From assembly GCF_003148825.1 (NCBI RefSeq), contig NZ_QGGZ01000001.1, positions 1,116,001-1,180,000 on the forward strand: 64,000 bases of DNA, written 5' to 3'. The DNA comes from Streptomyces sp. CG 926. GTDB lineage: Bacteria; Actinomycetota; Actinomycetes; Streptomycetales; Streptomycetaceae. How positions within the stretch are numbered: position 1 is the stretch's first letter; every line of letters begins with the position of its first letter. Positions 7,207 through 16,349 of the stretch are shown piece by piece. Below the pieces are notes generated by a model. The model worked only from the letters and a program-made list of their open reading frames with translations. It was not told the origin of the DNA and made no database searches. The position numbers were made by a program, and so were the translations under genes.

Positions 7207-9195
7207 TCAGCCACCCAACTGGAGCGCATCGGCCGCCTCCTCCACCATGCCGAGGCCCAGCCGGCTGATCCGGACGGCGAAGGGCTCCCCCGCGACCCGA
7301 AGCCCCGAGAGCCGCAGTCCTCCCAAGGGGGCTCCGGGAAGGGGTGCGAGGGCGACCGTGCCCGCGGGGGCGTCGGGGCGGATCCCGGCAAGGGCGGTCA
7401 GCGCGTGGATCCCGGCCGCGGCGGCCACGGCGGCCGGGCGGCAGGCCGCGGGGTGCGGCACGGGGGCGCTGCCCGTGATGCGCTGCTCGGCCGCGAACAT
7501 CTCCGGCATCCGGTACCCGAACGCCTCCGCCGCGTCCAGCAGTCCTCCGAGCAGGCCGGCGGCCTCCTTCTCGAAGCCGGCCTGGGCCAGGCCCGCCACG
7601 GCCACCGCGCTCTCGTACGCCCGTACGGCGCCCGAGCGGTGCCCGAACGGGTTGTATCCGGGCTCCTTGACGGCCATGCTCCGCAGCCCCCATCCGGAGT
7701 CCATGGCGGGGGCCCCGAGCAGTCGGGCGAGCTGCTCGGCCCGGGTCCGGTCCAAGAGTCCGGGAGCCGTCCTGCCGCCACCGAGCAGTCCGGTGTCGAG
7801 CAGGTGGGCGGCGGCGCCCGTCAGCCGTGGCAGCGGCCTTCCGTCGGGGTGGAGGGCCGAAGCCGGCCGTCCGCCGTCCGGACCGTCGATCCAGAATCCG
7901 GCCCGGAACCGCTCCCGCAGCCCGACGGCCCGGTCCCGCAACTCCTCGGCTCCGGGCCGCCCGCACGCGGCGAGCAGGTCGGCTCCGAGCACGGCGGCCC
8001 GATGGGCGTGGGCCTGGGTCTCGCAGCGGCGCGGGCCCGGGTCGGGGTCGGCCAGGAAGCCGTCCTCCCCCAGGGCGCCCCGCAGCCAGAGCAGGCACCG
8101 CTCGGCGGCCGGGAGCAGCCGGGCCACCTCGTCCTCCGGCATCCCCCAGAGCCGGGCCTCGGCCAGCACCACGGGGAAGGCCAGGGTCGCCTCGGTGCCG
8201 GTGCACCCCGGTGGGAGCTGCGCGCCCGCTCCGCGCATCGGGCCCGGGATCTTCCCGAGGTCCGGCCCCGGATCCTCGGTCTGGGTGCGGGCGAGGATGC
8301 GCAGGGTGGCCGCGGCGAGACCCGTCCCGAGGGGCAGCGCCATCCGGGCGGCCCAGAGCGATTCCGCAGGGGCCAGGCCGAGCCGCCAGGGTGCTCCCGC
8401 AGCGGCGAAGGCGTCGCCCGGCTCCTCGGGGTCGCGCAGGAGCAGCGCGCCCAGATCCTCGACGCTGGTCCGGAACCATGCCGCGGCCCTCGGATCGTCC
8501 CCCTCGGCCCGGGCGTCGGCCAGCGGGTTCGCCACCTGCCCGACAGGGGCCCGACCCGCGCGGTGCTGCGTGGTCCGCAGCTCGATGGTGCGGGAAGCGC
8601 CGGGAGCCAGGTCGAGCTGCCAGCGCAGCAGCCCCGCCGAGGCCAGCGCCTCGTCCGGCGGTGGCTCGGCGGCGGTCACGGCCTCTGCCTCGCCGGTGCT
8701 CCAGCGCAACCCGGCAGCGTGCACCCCGGCGGGCAGCTCCGGCCCGGCCCGGCCGGCGGCCACGGCGGCCAGCTCCGCCAGGTCGGTGCCGAGCAGCACC
8801 TCCACGGGCAGGCGTACCGGCCGGGCCGTGAAACTGCGCAGGGTGATCCGCTCGGTGCCGTCCGCGTGCCGGACCCGTTCCACACCGATGTCGGGGTCGG
8901 GGCCGGGCTCGGCGCCGGTCCGGACGGTCGCGGTGAAGACGGCCCGGTCGGCGGCGAGGCTGTGTCCCTGCACGGCGACCGGGTCCCGGCCTCCGACACG
9001 CAGCACGAAGCGGGAGAGCAGGCGGCGCCCGGACCGGTAGATCCCGTCGATCCCCTGCCCGGTCAGCTGGCCGTGCTCCGGCGAGATGGCCAGACAGGGC
9101 GCGGAGACGCAGATGACGGCGTCGTGCACGGGCGGCAGTTCGGACCTGCGGGCGGCGGGCACGCCGGGTGGGCGGGGAGGTGCGGGGTGAGACAT
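7207..9195 (-). CDS. Glycogen debranching-like protein (amylo-alpha-1,6-glucosidase family)
   Basis: This 662-residue protein starts at ATG 9195, behind AAGGCG; the longer upstream frame is not conserved-looking. Residues about 20-250 look like the N-terminal beta domain of bacterial glycogen-debranching enzymes (GDE_N_bis). HGQLTGQGIDGIYRSGRRLLSRF gives the hallmark GLYxxDTRxLSR-like pattern. Residues about 290-660 form the (alpha/alpha)6 barrel (GCTGTEATLAFPV, PLGTGLAAATLRIL, MDSGWGLRSM, GYNPFGHRSGAVRAYE, FGYRMPEMF). It probably acts on alpha-glucans in the cytoplasm. I did not find a signal peptide. Its neighbours do not form a glycogen operon, so substrate and role are inferred only from the family. 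Confidence 0.75.
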   Translation of the reverse strand: MSHPAPPRPPGVPAARRSELPPVHDAVICVSAPCLAISPEHGQLTGQGIDGIYRSGRRLLSRFVLRVGGRDPVAVQGHSLAADRAVFTATVRTGAEPGPDPDIGVERVRHADGTERITLRSFTARPVRLPVEVLLGTDLAELAAVAAGRAGPELPAGVHAAGLRWSTGEAEAVTAAEPPPDEALASAGLLRWQLDLAPGASRTIELRTTQHRAGRAPVGQVANPLADARAEGDDPRAAAWFRTSVEDLGALLLRDPEEPGDAFAAAGAPWRLGLAPAESLWAARMALPLGTGLAAATLRILARTQTEDPGPDLGKIPGPMRGAGAQLPPGCTGTEATLAFPVVLAEARLWGMPEDEVARLLPAAERCLLWLRGALGEDGFLADPDPGPRRCETQAHAHRAAVLGADLLAACGRPGAEELRDRAVGLRERFRAGFWIDGPDGGRPASALHPDGRPLPRLTGAAAHLLDTGLLGGGRTAPGLLDRTRAEQLARLLGAPAMDSGWGLRSMAVKEPGYNPFGHRSGAVRAYESAVAVAGLAQAGFEKEAAGLLGGLLDAAEAFGYRMPEMFAAEQRITGSAPVPHPAACRPAAVAAAAGIHALTALAGIRPDAPAGTVALAPLPGAPLGGLRLSGLRVAGEPFAVRISRLGLGMVEEAADALQLGG

Positions 9196-9407
9196 GTGTC
9201 GCCTTGTCTGCGCTCCGGTCGGTTCAGCTGGGCGGCGGCGCGGCCGGGCCGCCACCACCCCACAGCTGAACGCCCCCGACCCCGCCCGGGTCACGGTCGC
9301 GGGCGCCGTCCGGGCGCGCCCGGGGTGCAGCCCGCGTCGCCGGGGCATGCCCAGGGCGTACCGGAGCAGTCGCACCGGACCGCCGGACGAGGTGAATCGG
9401 TGCGCGC

Positions 9408-10670
9408 TCACTGTTCGCTCCCCGCGGTACGGCGCGAGCCACGGCGGCTCGTCCGGTCCCGTCGGCCGGGAGGACGGGTGCGGGCGGAGGGGCGCGCCCG
9501 CCGGGGCTCCCGGCGGCGCCGCTCCTCCCTCAGGCACTGCCGCAGCCCCTCGGGGTCGATCCCTTCGTTGCAGGCGTGGTGGAGCAGTTGGGCGAAGCGG
9601 TACTCGGCGTCCGCCTGCAGGGCCAGGCCGAAGGCGATGCGGGCCGTCGGCTCGTCGCCCGTGGACCAGGAGACCCAGCCGGCGAGGGTGAGCGGGGCGG
9701 CCGCGTGCTCGCCGTAGGCCCCGACGCAGCGCCGGGCCAGGGCCCGCCACAGCCGCAGGGCGGGGGCCGCCTCGTCGTTCTCCATCCATTCGGCGGCGAC
9801 GTCCCGGATCTCACGGTCCTGGAGGCCGAGGATCAGCGAGGCGGCCTCGTCGTGGCCGAGCAGCGCGTCGTCCCAGTCGTCGGCGTGGGCGCCGCCCTCG
9901 ACGGGCGGGGCCAGTGTCATGCGCCGCATCAGGGTCCGCGCCAGGGCGATGGTCTCGGCGCCGACCTCCTCGCGGGTGGCCCCGTCGAGGATCCGGGGCA
10001 TCAGGGCGGCGGCGGCCCGGTCCAGAGCCTGTTCCGCCTCCTCGGCCACGGCACCGCGCAACGGTGCCAACCTGCTCTCGATCTCCTTGAGCGAGCCCCT
10101 GACCTGGAGTCCGGCGAAGGTGGCCGTGGCGGCCAGCACCGAGGTGCCGACGGCGGCCAGCCTGCTGCCCTCGGCCGGGCAGCACCGCTCGTCGGGGCAC
10201 ACGTAGGACCAGAATCGTCCCGCCGACAGGCACATGGCCTCCAGCACGGGCACGTCCAGTGCGCCGCAGGCCAGCCGGATCCGCTGGGCGAGAGGGCGCA
10301 GCCGGGTCATCACCAGCCGCCCGCTCTCCTCCCCGGTCGGTTCCTGGCAGAGGTAGACGACAATGCCGTCGGGCTTGCCGCCGCGTCGTTCGCTGCCCCG
10401 GATCAGGCATTCGGCGACCTGTCGGGCGGTGTCCTCCCATTCCGCGGGCGAGCTGGGGATACCGACGCGGAGCCGACCGCCGAAGCGTCCCCCCTCGCCG
10501 TGCACGGCGACCATGACGAGAGAGTCCGTCGGGTGGAAGCCGAGCATGTAGGGCAGCGCGTCGGCCAGTTCGGCCGGGCTGCGCAGGGTGATCTGGGGTC
10601 CGGTGGCGGCTCCGGCCGGGCTGATGGAGGGACGGTCGGACGGGGTGCGTGATTCGTGGTTGTTCGTCAT
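9408..10670 (-). CDS. DUF4192 domain protein
   Basis: This 420-residue protein is typical of the actinobacterial DUF4192 family. The N-terminal part (ITLRSPAELADALPYMLGFHPTDSLVMVAV) is the family's signature. A CGALDVPVLEAMCLSAGRFWSYVCPDERCCPAEG segment with several cysteines follows at about 135-170. The last 45 residues are very Arg-rich (RRRREPRRARPSARTRPP) and likely disordered, perhaps contacting nucleic acid. Function unknown. It diverges from the RecQ-like helicase gene across a 131-bp spacer that should hold both promoters; this pairing is suggestive but not proof of shared function. Confidence 0.75.
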   Translation of the reverse strand: MTNNHESRTPSDRPSISPAGAATGPQITLRSPAELADALPYMLGFHPTDSLVMVAVHGEGGRFGGRLRVGIPSSPAEWEDTARQVAECLIRGSERRGGKPDGIVVYLCQEPTGEESGRLVMTRLRPLAQRIRLACGALDVPVLEAMCLSAGRFWSYVCPDERCCPAEGSRLAAVGTSVLAATATFAGLQVRGSLKEIESRLAPLRGAVAEEAEQALDRAAAALMPRILDGATREEVGAETIALARTLMRRMTLAPPVEGGAHADDWDDALLGHDEAASLILGLQDREIRDVAAEWMENDEAAPALRLWRALARRCVGAYGEHAAAPLTLAGWVSWSTGDEPTARIAFGLALQADAEYRFAQLLHHACNEGIDPEGLRQCLREERRRREPRRARPSARTRPPGRRDRTSRRGSRRTAGSEQ

Positions 10671-10801
10671 GCCACGAAGGTCCCGCGCATGATCCGATCC
10701 CGAAAGCCCTGTGGATAACTCCCGCCGCGCTCCCGCCGTCGCCGTCCACAGGCCCGGAGCGGCATTGGCGCGATGTCGGAGGCATCAGGTTGCATGGGGG
10801 T

Positions 10802-12961
10802 ATGAACGCAGACCTGAGGTCCTCGGCCGACTCCGTACTAGCCCGTCTCGTGGGCGACCCCACGGGCGCCGCCAGGCTGCGTGAGGACCAGTGGCTGGCG
10901 ATCGAGGCTCTTGTGGCCCACAAGCGGCGGGCACTCGTGGTGCAGCGCACGGGCTGGGGCAAGTCCGCCGTGTACTTCGTCGCCACCTCCCTGCTGCGGG
11001 CGAACGGCGCAGGCCCCACCGTGATCGTCTCGCCGCTCCTCGCCTTGATGCGCAATCAGGTCGAGGCCGCGGCCCGCGCCGGCATCCGCGCCCGCACCAT
11101 CAACTCCGCCAACCCCGAGGAATGGGAGGGCATCCAGGCCGAGGTGGCGGCGGGTGAGGTCGATGTCCTGCTGGTGAGTCCGGAGCGGCTCAACAACCCC
11201 GACTTCCGCGACCAGGTGCTTCCCAAGCTCTCCGCCGCCACCGGCCTGCTCGTGGTCGACGAGGCGCACTGCATCTCCGACTGGGGTCACGACTTCCGCC
11301 CCGACTACCGCCGCCTGCGCACCATGCTGGCCGACCTGCCGCCGGGGGTCCCGGTGCTCGCCACGACCGCCACGGCCAATGCCCGCGTGACCGCCGACGT
11401 CGCCGAACAGCTCGGCACCGGGGCCGGTACGGACGCTCTGGTGCTGCGCGGCCCGCTGGACCGCGAGAGTCTGAGTCTGGCCGTACTGACCCTGCCCGAC
11501 GCGGCGCACCGGCTGGCCTGGCTCGCCGACCACCTGGGTGAGCTGCCCGGCTCCGGGATCATCTACACGTTGACCGTGGCGGCCGCCGAGGAGGTCACCA
11601 CCTACCTGCGCCACCGCGGGCACACCGTGTCCTCGTACACCGGGAAGACGGAGAACGCGGACCGGCAGCAGGCCGAGGACGACCTCCAGGCGAACCGGGT
11701 CAAGGCGCTGGTGGCGACCTCCGCCCTCGGCATGGGCTTCGACAAGCCCGACCTCGGCTTCGTGGTGCACCTGGGCTCGCCCTCCTCCCCCATCGCCTAC
11801 TACCAGCAGGTCGGCCGCGCCGGCCGTGGTGTGGAGCACGCGGAGGTCCTGCTGCTCCCCGGCCGGGAGGACGAGGCGATCTGGCAGTACTTCGCCTCGG
11901 TGGCCTTCCCGCCGGAGGAGCAGGTGCGTCGCACGCTCGACGTCCTTGCGCAGGCCGGTCGGCCGCTGTCGCTACCCGCCATGGAGCCGCTGGTGGATCT
12001 GCGCCGCACCCGGCTGGAGACCATGCTGAAGGTCCTCGACGTCGACGGCGCCGTGCACCGTGTCAAGGGCGGCTGGACCTCGACGGGCGAGCCCTGGGCC
12101 TACGACGCCGAGCGCTACGCGTGGGTCGCCCGCCAGCGGGCGACGGAGCAGCAGGCCATGCGCGACTACGCCGCGGCCACCGGGTGCCGGATGGAGTTCC
12201 TGCGCCGCCAGCTCGACGACGAGGAGGCGGCACCGTGCGGCCGCTGCGACAACTGCGCCGGAGCCCGGTTCACGGCGGAGGTCTCCAGCACCGCGCTGGA
12301 CACCGCGCGGGGTGAACTCGGCCGACCGGGCGTGGAGCTGGAGCCGCGCAAGATGTGGCCGACCGGGCTCGCGGCCGTCGGCGTCGACCTCAAGGGACGC
12401 ATCCCCGCCGGGGAGCAGGCCTCGACGGGCCGGGCCCTGGGCCGGCTCTCCGATATCGGGTGGGGCAACCGGCTGCGCCCGATGCTGGCCCCGCAGGCTC
12501 CGGACCAGCAGGTTCCGGACGATGTGGCGCAGGCCGTGGTCGCGGTGCTCGCCGACTGGGCCCGGGGCCCGGGCGGCTGGGCCTCGGGCGCCCCGGACGC
12601 GCCGGCCCGGCCGGTGGGCGTGGTCGCCCTGCCCTCGCGCAACCACCCGCAGCTGATCGGTTCGCTCGCCGCGCGGATCGCGGAGATCGGGCGGATGCCG
12701 TTGCTCGGCGCGCTCGCCTACACGGACCAGGCCTCGGAGTTCGGGTCGGTGTCCTCGAACAGCGCGCAGCGGGTACGGGGGCTCCACCAGGCCCTCACCG
12801 TGCCCCCGGCGCTGGCCGACGCGCTGGCGCAGTCCGCGGGCCCCGTGCTGCTCGTGGACGACCGTACGGAAAGCGGGTGGACCGTCGCGGTGGCCGCCCG
12901 GCTGCTGCGGCGGGCAGGCGCGAAAGAGGTGTTCCCGCTGGTGCTGGCGCTTCAGGGCTAG
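10802..12961 (+). CDS. RecQ-family ATP-dependent DNA helicase
   Basis: This 719-residue protein starts at ATG 10802, behind a GGGGG run. Motif I is TGWGKS (about 50-55, where most helicases have TGxGKS). The DEAH-type motif II is VVDEAHCISDWGHDFRPDYRRL, the RecQ signature, and motif III is ATTATA. Motif V/VI is ATSALGMGFDKPDLGFVVHLGSPSSPIAYYQQVGRAGR. A cysteine cluster (GCRMEFLRRQLDDEE...CGRCDNC) matches the RecQ zinc site. The C-terminal ~180 residues differ from RecQ's HRDC domain and resemble a phosphoribosyltransferase-like fold (VLLVDDRTESGWTVAVAARLLRRAGA), as in other actinobacterial members. It likely serves in recombination or repair. Confidence 0.88.
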   Translation: MNADLRSSADSVLARLVGDPTGAARLREDQWLAIEALVAHKRRALVVQRTGWGKSAVYFVATSLLRANGAGPTVIVSPLLALMRNQVEAAARAGIRARTINSANPEEWEGIQAEVAAGEVDVLLVSPERLNNPDFRDQVLPKLSAATGLLVVDEAHCISDWGHDFRPDYRRLRTMLADLPPGVPVLATTATANARVTADVAEQLGTGAGTDALVLRGPLDRESLSLAVLTLPDAAHRLAWLADHLGELPGSGIIYTLTVAAAEEVTTYLRHRGHTVSSYTGKTENADRQQAEDDLQANRVKALVATSALGMGFDKPDLGFVVHLGSPSSPIAYYQQVGRAGRGVEHAEVLLLPGREDEAIWQYFASVAFPPEEQVRRTLDVLAQAGRPLSLPAMEPLVDLRRTRLETMLKVLDVDGAVHRVKGGWTSTGEPWAYDAERYAWVARQRATEQQAMRDYAAATGCRMEFLRRQLDDEEAAPCGRCDNCAGARFTAEVSSTALDTARGELGRPGVELEPRKMWPTGLAAVGVDLKGRIPAGEQASTGRALGRLSDIGWGNRLRPMLAPQAPDQQVPDDVAQAVVAVLADWARGPGGWASGAPDAPARPVGVVALPSRNHPQLIGSLAARIAEIGRMPLLGALAYTDQASEFGSVSSNSAQRVRGLHQALTVPPALADALAQSAGPVLLVDDRTESGWTVAVAARLLRRAGAKEVFPLVLALQG

Positions 12962-13175
12962 CCGAATGCGTCATCTTCGGCGTGGCGGGGCAAGGATATG
13001 AACGGCATACCGGCGAATTCCGGTCGGCGGCGTCAATTGCTCGTTGCCGCACGCTCAGAAGCCACGCGAGAATTGGGGTGCTCCCGCTCGGCTCCTCGGC
13101 ACCCTCCTGGGCCGCGCTGCGGCGCGCCCTGACTCCACCGTGCCCGTTCGCGGGCGTGTACCCGAAGGGAGGACC

Positions 13176-13805
13176 GTGACCTTCGGATTCGCGCCGCCCC
13201 CGACCACGTCCCTGGCGACAGCCACCGGCGGCACCAGCCGGCACGGCAGACTGCTGGAACCCGCGGAATGGACGGCGGCGGGCATTCCACTGCTCCGCAA
13301 TCCGCGCGAGGTCGTCAGCGGACTTCACTCGCGGCACAGCCCCGTGCCCTCGACCGCGGTCATCGCCGTCCTCGGCCCGGAGGAGCAACTCGTGGCGAGC
13401 GCCTCCTTCGTGCAACGGTCGACCTCGGCCGACGGCTGGGAGTACCGCAACGCCCTGCTGTCCCGGCTGCGCCGGGTCCTCCCGCACGACCTGCGGCGGC
13501 GGACGCCGGTACGGACGGCCGTGCTGCTCTACTGCCGTGAGGGCGACGAGCGGTGGACCGAGGAGGACGGGGCGTGGATGTGGGGGTTGCGGGACGCCTG
13601 CACCCTGCACGGCCTGCGCTGCGGGGCGTACATCACGCTCACCCACGGGGGCTGGCAGGTGCTCGGGGAAGGCCGTGGCGGTAGGCGCCCGAGCTCCGAC
13701 TCCCGGCCGCAGCGCCTGGGCGACACCGTCGCCGAGTTCTCCCCGCTCGCCCTGCACACCGGAGGCGGCGCGGTCGAGGCCCTGCGGCGAACCGCCGCGC
13801 GCTGA
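13176..13805 (+). CDS. Conserved hypothetical protein
   Basis: This 209-residue protein starts at GTG 13176, three bases after a strong GGGAGG site. It has no signal peptide or membrane segment. Features are LEPAEWTAAGIPLLRNPREVVSGLHSRH near the start, a central beta-rich stretch (TAVIAVLGPEEQLVASASFVQ), the pattern RTAVLLYCREGDERWTEEDGAWMWGLRDACTLHGLRCGAYITLTHGGW, and a polar tail. It reads like a single-domain cytoplasmic protein. I believe I have seen it as a Streptomyces-specific protein but cannot name a function. The 214-bp gap after recQ suggests its own promoter. Confidence 0.7.
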   Translation: MTFGFAPPPTTSLATATGGTSRHGRLLEPAEWTAAGIPLLRNPREVVSGLHSRHSPVPSTAVIAVLGPEEQLVASASFVQRSTSADGWEYRNALLSRLRRVLPHDLRRRTPVRTAVLLYCREGDERWTEEDGAWMWGLRDACTLHGLRCGAYITLTHGGWQVLGEGRGGRRPSSDSRPQRLGDTVAEFSPLALHTGGGAVEALRRTAAR

Positions 13806-13818
13806 CCTCGTACCGCCC

Positions 13819-13883
13819 AGGCGTACGACTCAGGCGCACGAGCCAGGCGTACGAGCCAGGCGTACGACTCAGGCGTACGAGCG
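13819..13883. repeat. Five tandem copies of a 13-bp repeat
   Basis: Units read AGGCGTACGACTC, AGGCGCACGAGCC, AGGCGTACGAGCC, AGGCGTACGACTC and AGGCGTACGAGCG in perfect register. Each holds the palindromic CGTACG (one copy CGCACG). It begins 13 bp after a stop codon. Confidence 0.9.
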
Positions 13884-13996
13884 CGTGTGAGGCCACGCCC
13901 AAGGCCCCGCTTACCGCCCGGGCCCGTGCGGCTGCCACGCCTGCGCGCGCCGCTCGCACGAGACCGTGACCTGCTTGCCCGCGGGCACGCCTCACG

Positions 13997-14024
13997 GCCG
14001 TACACCCGGGAACGGGTGTACGGC
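13997..14024. terminator. Perfect 12-bp hairpin terminator
   Basis: Arm GCCGTACACCCG pairs perfectly across a GGAA tetraloop. It lies between converging genes and is about 100 bases after the minus-strand stop at 14123, so it most likely ends one or both transcripts. Confidence 0.7.
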
Positions 14025-14122
14025 GGATCAGGCGTCGTGCTCCGACTCGAGCCCCGGCGCGGGCTTCAGCGGGGCCGGCCCAAGGCCCGCCCCGCCCCTC
14101 GCCCCTGCTGGGGTACAGGGCG

Positions 14123-14764
14123 TCAGACGCCCGCACCCAGAACGGAGTTGATCTGCTGCGGGTCGCCGCACACGATCAGCAGCGCACCCGCCCGGGTGAG
14201 CGCGACCGGCAGGGCACCCGCGACGGTCTCGACCGTTCCACCGTTGGCCGCGAAGACCACGACGGGACGGCCGCCGGCGCGCTGTACCTGCGCCGCGTCC
14301 GCGTAGAAGACGTCGTCCCCGGCGTCGTGCAGGGCCCAGTACGCGGCCTCGCCGAAGGACAGCTCGTGAGCGGCCCACGGGTGCGGGTCGCCACTGGTGA
14401 GCACCAGGATGTCACCGGGCGCGCGCCCGGTGTCGAGCAGCAGGTCGACGGCCTCTTCGGCCGCGTCCAACGCACCCTCGGCGGAGGCCGGGATCAGCTG
14501 GATCTGCGGCACCGCCGCGGAGACGGACGGTGTGGTGGGAGCAGCGGGGGCTGCGGGAACGGGTCCGGGGGTGGCCTGCGGCGCTCGCTGCGCGGGCGGT
14601 GCGGGCCTGGCGGGACCGGGGCGGCCGGGCCGCGGTACGGCGGCGGGACGCGGACCAGGTACAGGGCGGGGGGTCTGCGCGGTGCGGCTCGCGGCCGGCG
14701 TGACGCGGGGACCCTGGGCACTCTCGTGAATCTGAGGCTCCTCGATGGCGGGGGTGAGAGGCAT
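14123..14764 (-). CDS. Hypothetical protein with SF1-helicase-tail-like C-terminus
   Basis: This 213-residue protein starts at ATG 14764. Residues about 1-90 are Pro/Ala/Arg-rich low complexity and probably disordered. The remaining ~120 residues form a compact domain: IPASAEGALDAAEEAVDLLLDTGRAPGDILVLT, then SGDPHPWAAHEL, and a terminal LPVALTRAGALLIVCGDPQQINSVL. VALTRA followed by a hydrophobic strand and GDPQQ resembles motif VI and its surroundings in UvrD/Rep-type helicases, but no Walker A or B is present. It may be a scaffold or regulator derived from a helicase C-domain. This is inference; the function is unknown. Confidence 0.6.
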   Translation of the reverse strand: MPLTPAIEEPQIHESAQGPRVTPAASRTAQTPRPVPGPRPAAVPRPGRPGPARPAPPAQRAPQATPGPVPAAPAAPTTPSVSAAVPQIQLIPASAEGALDAAEEAVDLLLDTGRAPGDILVLTSGDPHPWAAHELSFGEAAYWALHDAGDDVFYADAAQVQRAGGRPVVVFAANGGTVETVAGALPVALTRAGALLIVCGDPQQINSVLGAGV

Positions 14765-14767
14765 GAG

Positions 14768-14804
14768 TTGATATCTATCAAACACCGGTACGAAACGTAC
14801 CGGT
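14768..14804. promoter_or_regulatory. Two adjacent inverted repeats upstream of the helicase-tail gene
   Basis: ACCGGTACG and CGTACCGGT (9-bp perfect arms, 3-bp spacer, 14784-14804) lie next to TTGAT and ATCAA around a 4-bp spacer (14768-14781). Together they fill the gap between the rnhB stop and the next gene's start. The larger one has the geometry of a repressor operator and no U-tract. Confidence 0.55.
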
Positions 14805-14823
14805 CGGTGGCACAGACGTGCGA

Positions 14824-15534
14824 TCAGAAATCGAAGCCGAGTTGGCCTCCGTTTTCCAGCTCCGTCGACTCCTCGCTGCGGCGCACCTTCTTGAGGTGGC
14901 GCCACCGGGGCAGCGCGTCGAGGTACGACCACGAGAGTCGGTGGTAGGGGGTGGGCCCCCGCTCCTCCAGCGCGGCCCGGTGCACCGGCGAGGGGTACCC
15001 GGCGTTGGCGGCGAAGGCGAAGTCCTCGATCCCGCCGCCCTGTTCCCCGAGCGCGGCCATCATGCGGTCGCGGCGGACCTTGGCGATGACCGAGGCCGCG
15101 GCGACGGCGACGCAGGACTGGTCGCCCTTGATCACCGTACGAACCCGCCAGGGCGGGCCGAGATAGTCGTGCTTACCGTCGAGTATCACCGCGTCGGGCC
15201 GCACCGGCAGCGACTCCAGCGCACGCTCGGCCGCCAGTCGGAGGGCGGCCGTCATCCCCAGTTCGTCGATCTCCTCGGGCGAGGAGTGCCCGAGCGCATA
15301 CGCGGTGACCCAGCCCTCCAGGACATCGAGCAGGGCGTCGCGACGCTTGGGGGTGAGCAGTTTGGAGTCGGTGAGCCCGGCGGGCGGCCGGCGCAGGCCG
15401 GTGATCGCCGCACACACGGTGACGGGTCCGGCCCAGGCCCCTCGTCCGACTTCGTCGACCCCGGCGATGACCTTGGCGCCGGTGGTTGCACGGAGGGAGC
15501 GTTCGACGGTGTGGGTGGGTGCTTCGTACGGCAT
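14824..15534 (-). CDS. rnhB: Ribonuclease HII
   Basis: This 236-residue enzyme cuts RNA in RNA/DNA hybrids and single ribonucleotides misincorporated in DNA. The type 2 RNase H signature is present: [14 protein letters not shown], with Asp27 and Glu28 as metal ligands and GRG following. A further acidic residue is Asp119 in [10 protein letters not shown], and the [20 protein letters not shown] motif follows. [18 protein letters not shown] and the C-terminal [11 protein letters not shown] complete the family pattern. Length is normal. The gene runs toward the helicase-tail gene, 59 bp away. Confidence 0.95.
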   Translation of the reverse strand: MPYEAPTHTVERSLRATTGAKVIAGVDEVGRGAWAGPVTVCAAITGLRRPPAGLTDSKLLTPKRRDALLDVLEGWVTAYALGHSSPEEIDELGMTAALRLAAERALESLPVRPDAVILDGKHDYLGPPWRVRTVIKGDQSCVAVAAASVIAKVRRDRMMAALGEQGGGIEDFAFAANAGYPSPVHRAALEERGPTPYHRLSWSYLDALPRWRHLKKVRRSEESTELENGGQLGFDF

Positions 15535-15649
15535 GGCGCCAGCAAGGTTACGCCGCCCCGAGCCGACTGCACACCCCCGCCCCGGTCCGACCCACCCGCG
15601 ATCGCACGCGCAATCCGCTCGACGCGCCCCGCGTCACCCCCACCGCGTC

Positions 15650-16252
15650 TCACACCCTGAGCAGCGGCACCATCACCTCGTCGATCAGCGCCGCGATGTC
15701 CGCGTCCTCCCATTCGCTTCCGCACACCTTGGCTCGGTACATCAGCATCGCCGGAATGACATCCACGACAAACGGACCAGTCGCGTCCGGTCGCACGTCA
15801 CCCCGCCCGATTCCCCGCTCCACAAGCACCCCGATCAGGCGCTGGGCCGGCTCGTGCAGGCCGGACCAGATGACTCCGCGAAACCGATCCGCATGCATGT
15901 GATCGCATTCGTGAAGCACCGACCGCAGCGCCTGCCCGGCGCGGGAGTGCATGACGTCCCGCATGCTCACGCACAGCAGACAGAGGTCCTCACGAATCGA
16001 ACCGCAGTCGGGAATGTCACCGATCCGCGGGAGGCCACTCCTCAGCGCATCGACCACCAGATCCACTTTCGACGGCCAGCGACGGTAGAGCGCGGCCTTG
16101 CCGGTGTGCGCACCGGACGCCACACCCTCCATGGTGAGCGCGTTCCAGCCGACCGTGCTCAACTGCTCCAACGCGGCGTCGAGAATCGCCCGTTCGAGCT
16201 CAGGACCCCGCCTACGCCCCGGCGACGCCGCCGACCAGCGCGAACCCACCAT
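15650..16252 (-). CDS. TetR-family repressor, divergent from the MFS exporter
   Basis: This 200-residue regulator starts at ATG 16252, with GGAGGCGGGGAG just upstream; an ATG at 16288 would add 12 residues and cannot be ruled out. The TetR HTH spans about residues 20-65 (AILDAALEQLSTVGWNALTMEGVASGAHTGKAALYRRWPSK). The C-terminal ligand domain has paired Cys (EDLCLLCVSMRD) and LHECDHMH, a possible metal or thiol-sensitive site. It faces the MFS gene across two identical-half-site palindromes and very likely represses both. The ligand is unknown, perhaps the exported compound. Confidence 0.9.
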   Translation of the reverse strand: MVGSRWSAASPGRRRGPELERAILDAALEQLSTVGWNALTMEGVASGAHTGKAALYRRWPSKVDLVVDALRSGLPRIGDIPDCGSIREDLCLLCVSMRDVMHSRAGQALRSVLHECDHMHADRFRGVIWSGLHEPAQRLIGVLVERGIGRGDVRPDATGPFVVDVIPAMLMYRAKVCGSEWEDADIAALIDEVMVPLLRV

Positions 16253-16298
16253 CTCCCCGCCTCCGACCGGCCTGCTCGTTCGACGCACATATTTTCAG

Positions 16299-16326
16299 CC
16301 TTAGTGAACGCTTGCGTTCACTAAGG
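16299..16326. promoter_or_regulatory. TetR operator 1
   Basis: This is a perfect palindrome with 13-bp arms (CCTTAGTGAACGC) and a TT centre. The core AGTGAACG-N4-CGTTCACT recurs exactly at 16350-16369. It lies directly upstream of the TetR gene. Confidence 0.85.
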
Positions 16327-16349
16327 CGCGACTCCTACCGTGGACCCGC

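Larger units (their letters stand above)
13806..14122. other. Gene-free spacer with tandem repeat and hairpin
   Basis: This 317-bp spacer between converging genes holds no convincing reading frame. It contains five 13-bp tandem repeats (13819-13883) and a perfect 12-bp hairpin (13997-14024). Confidence 0.6.
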
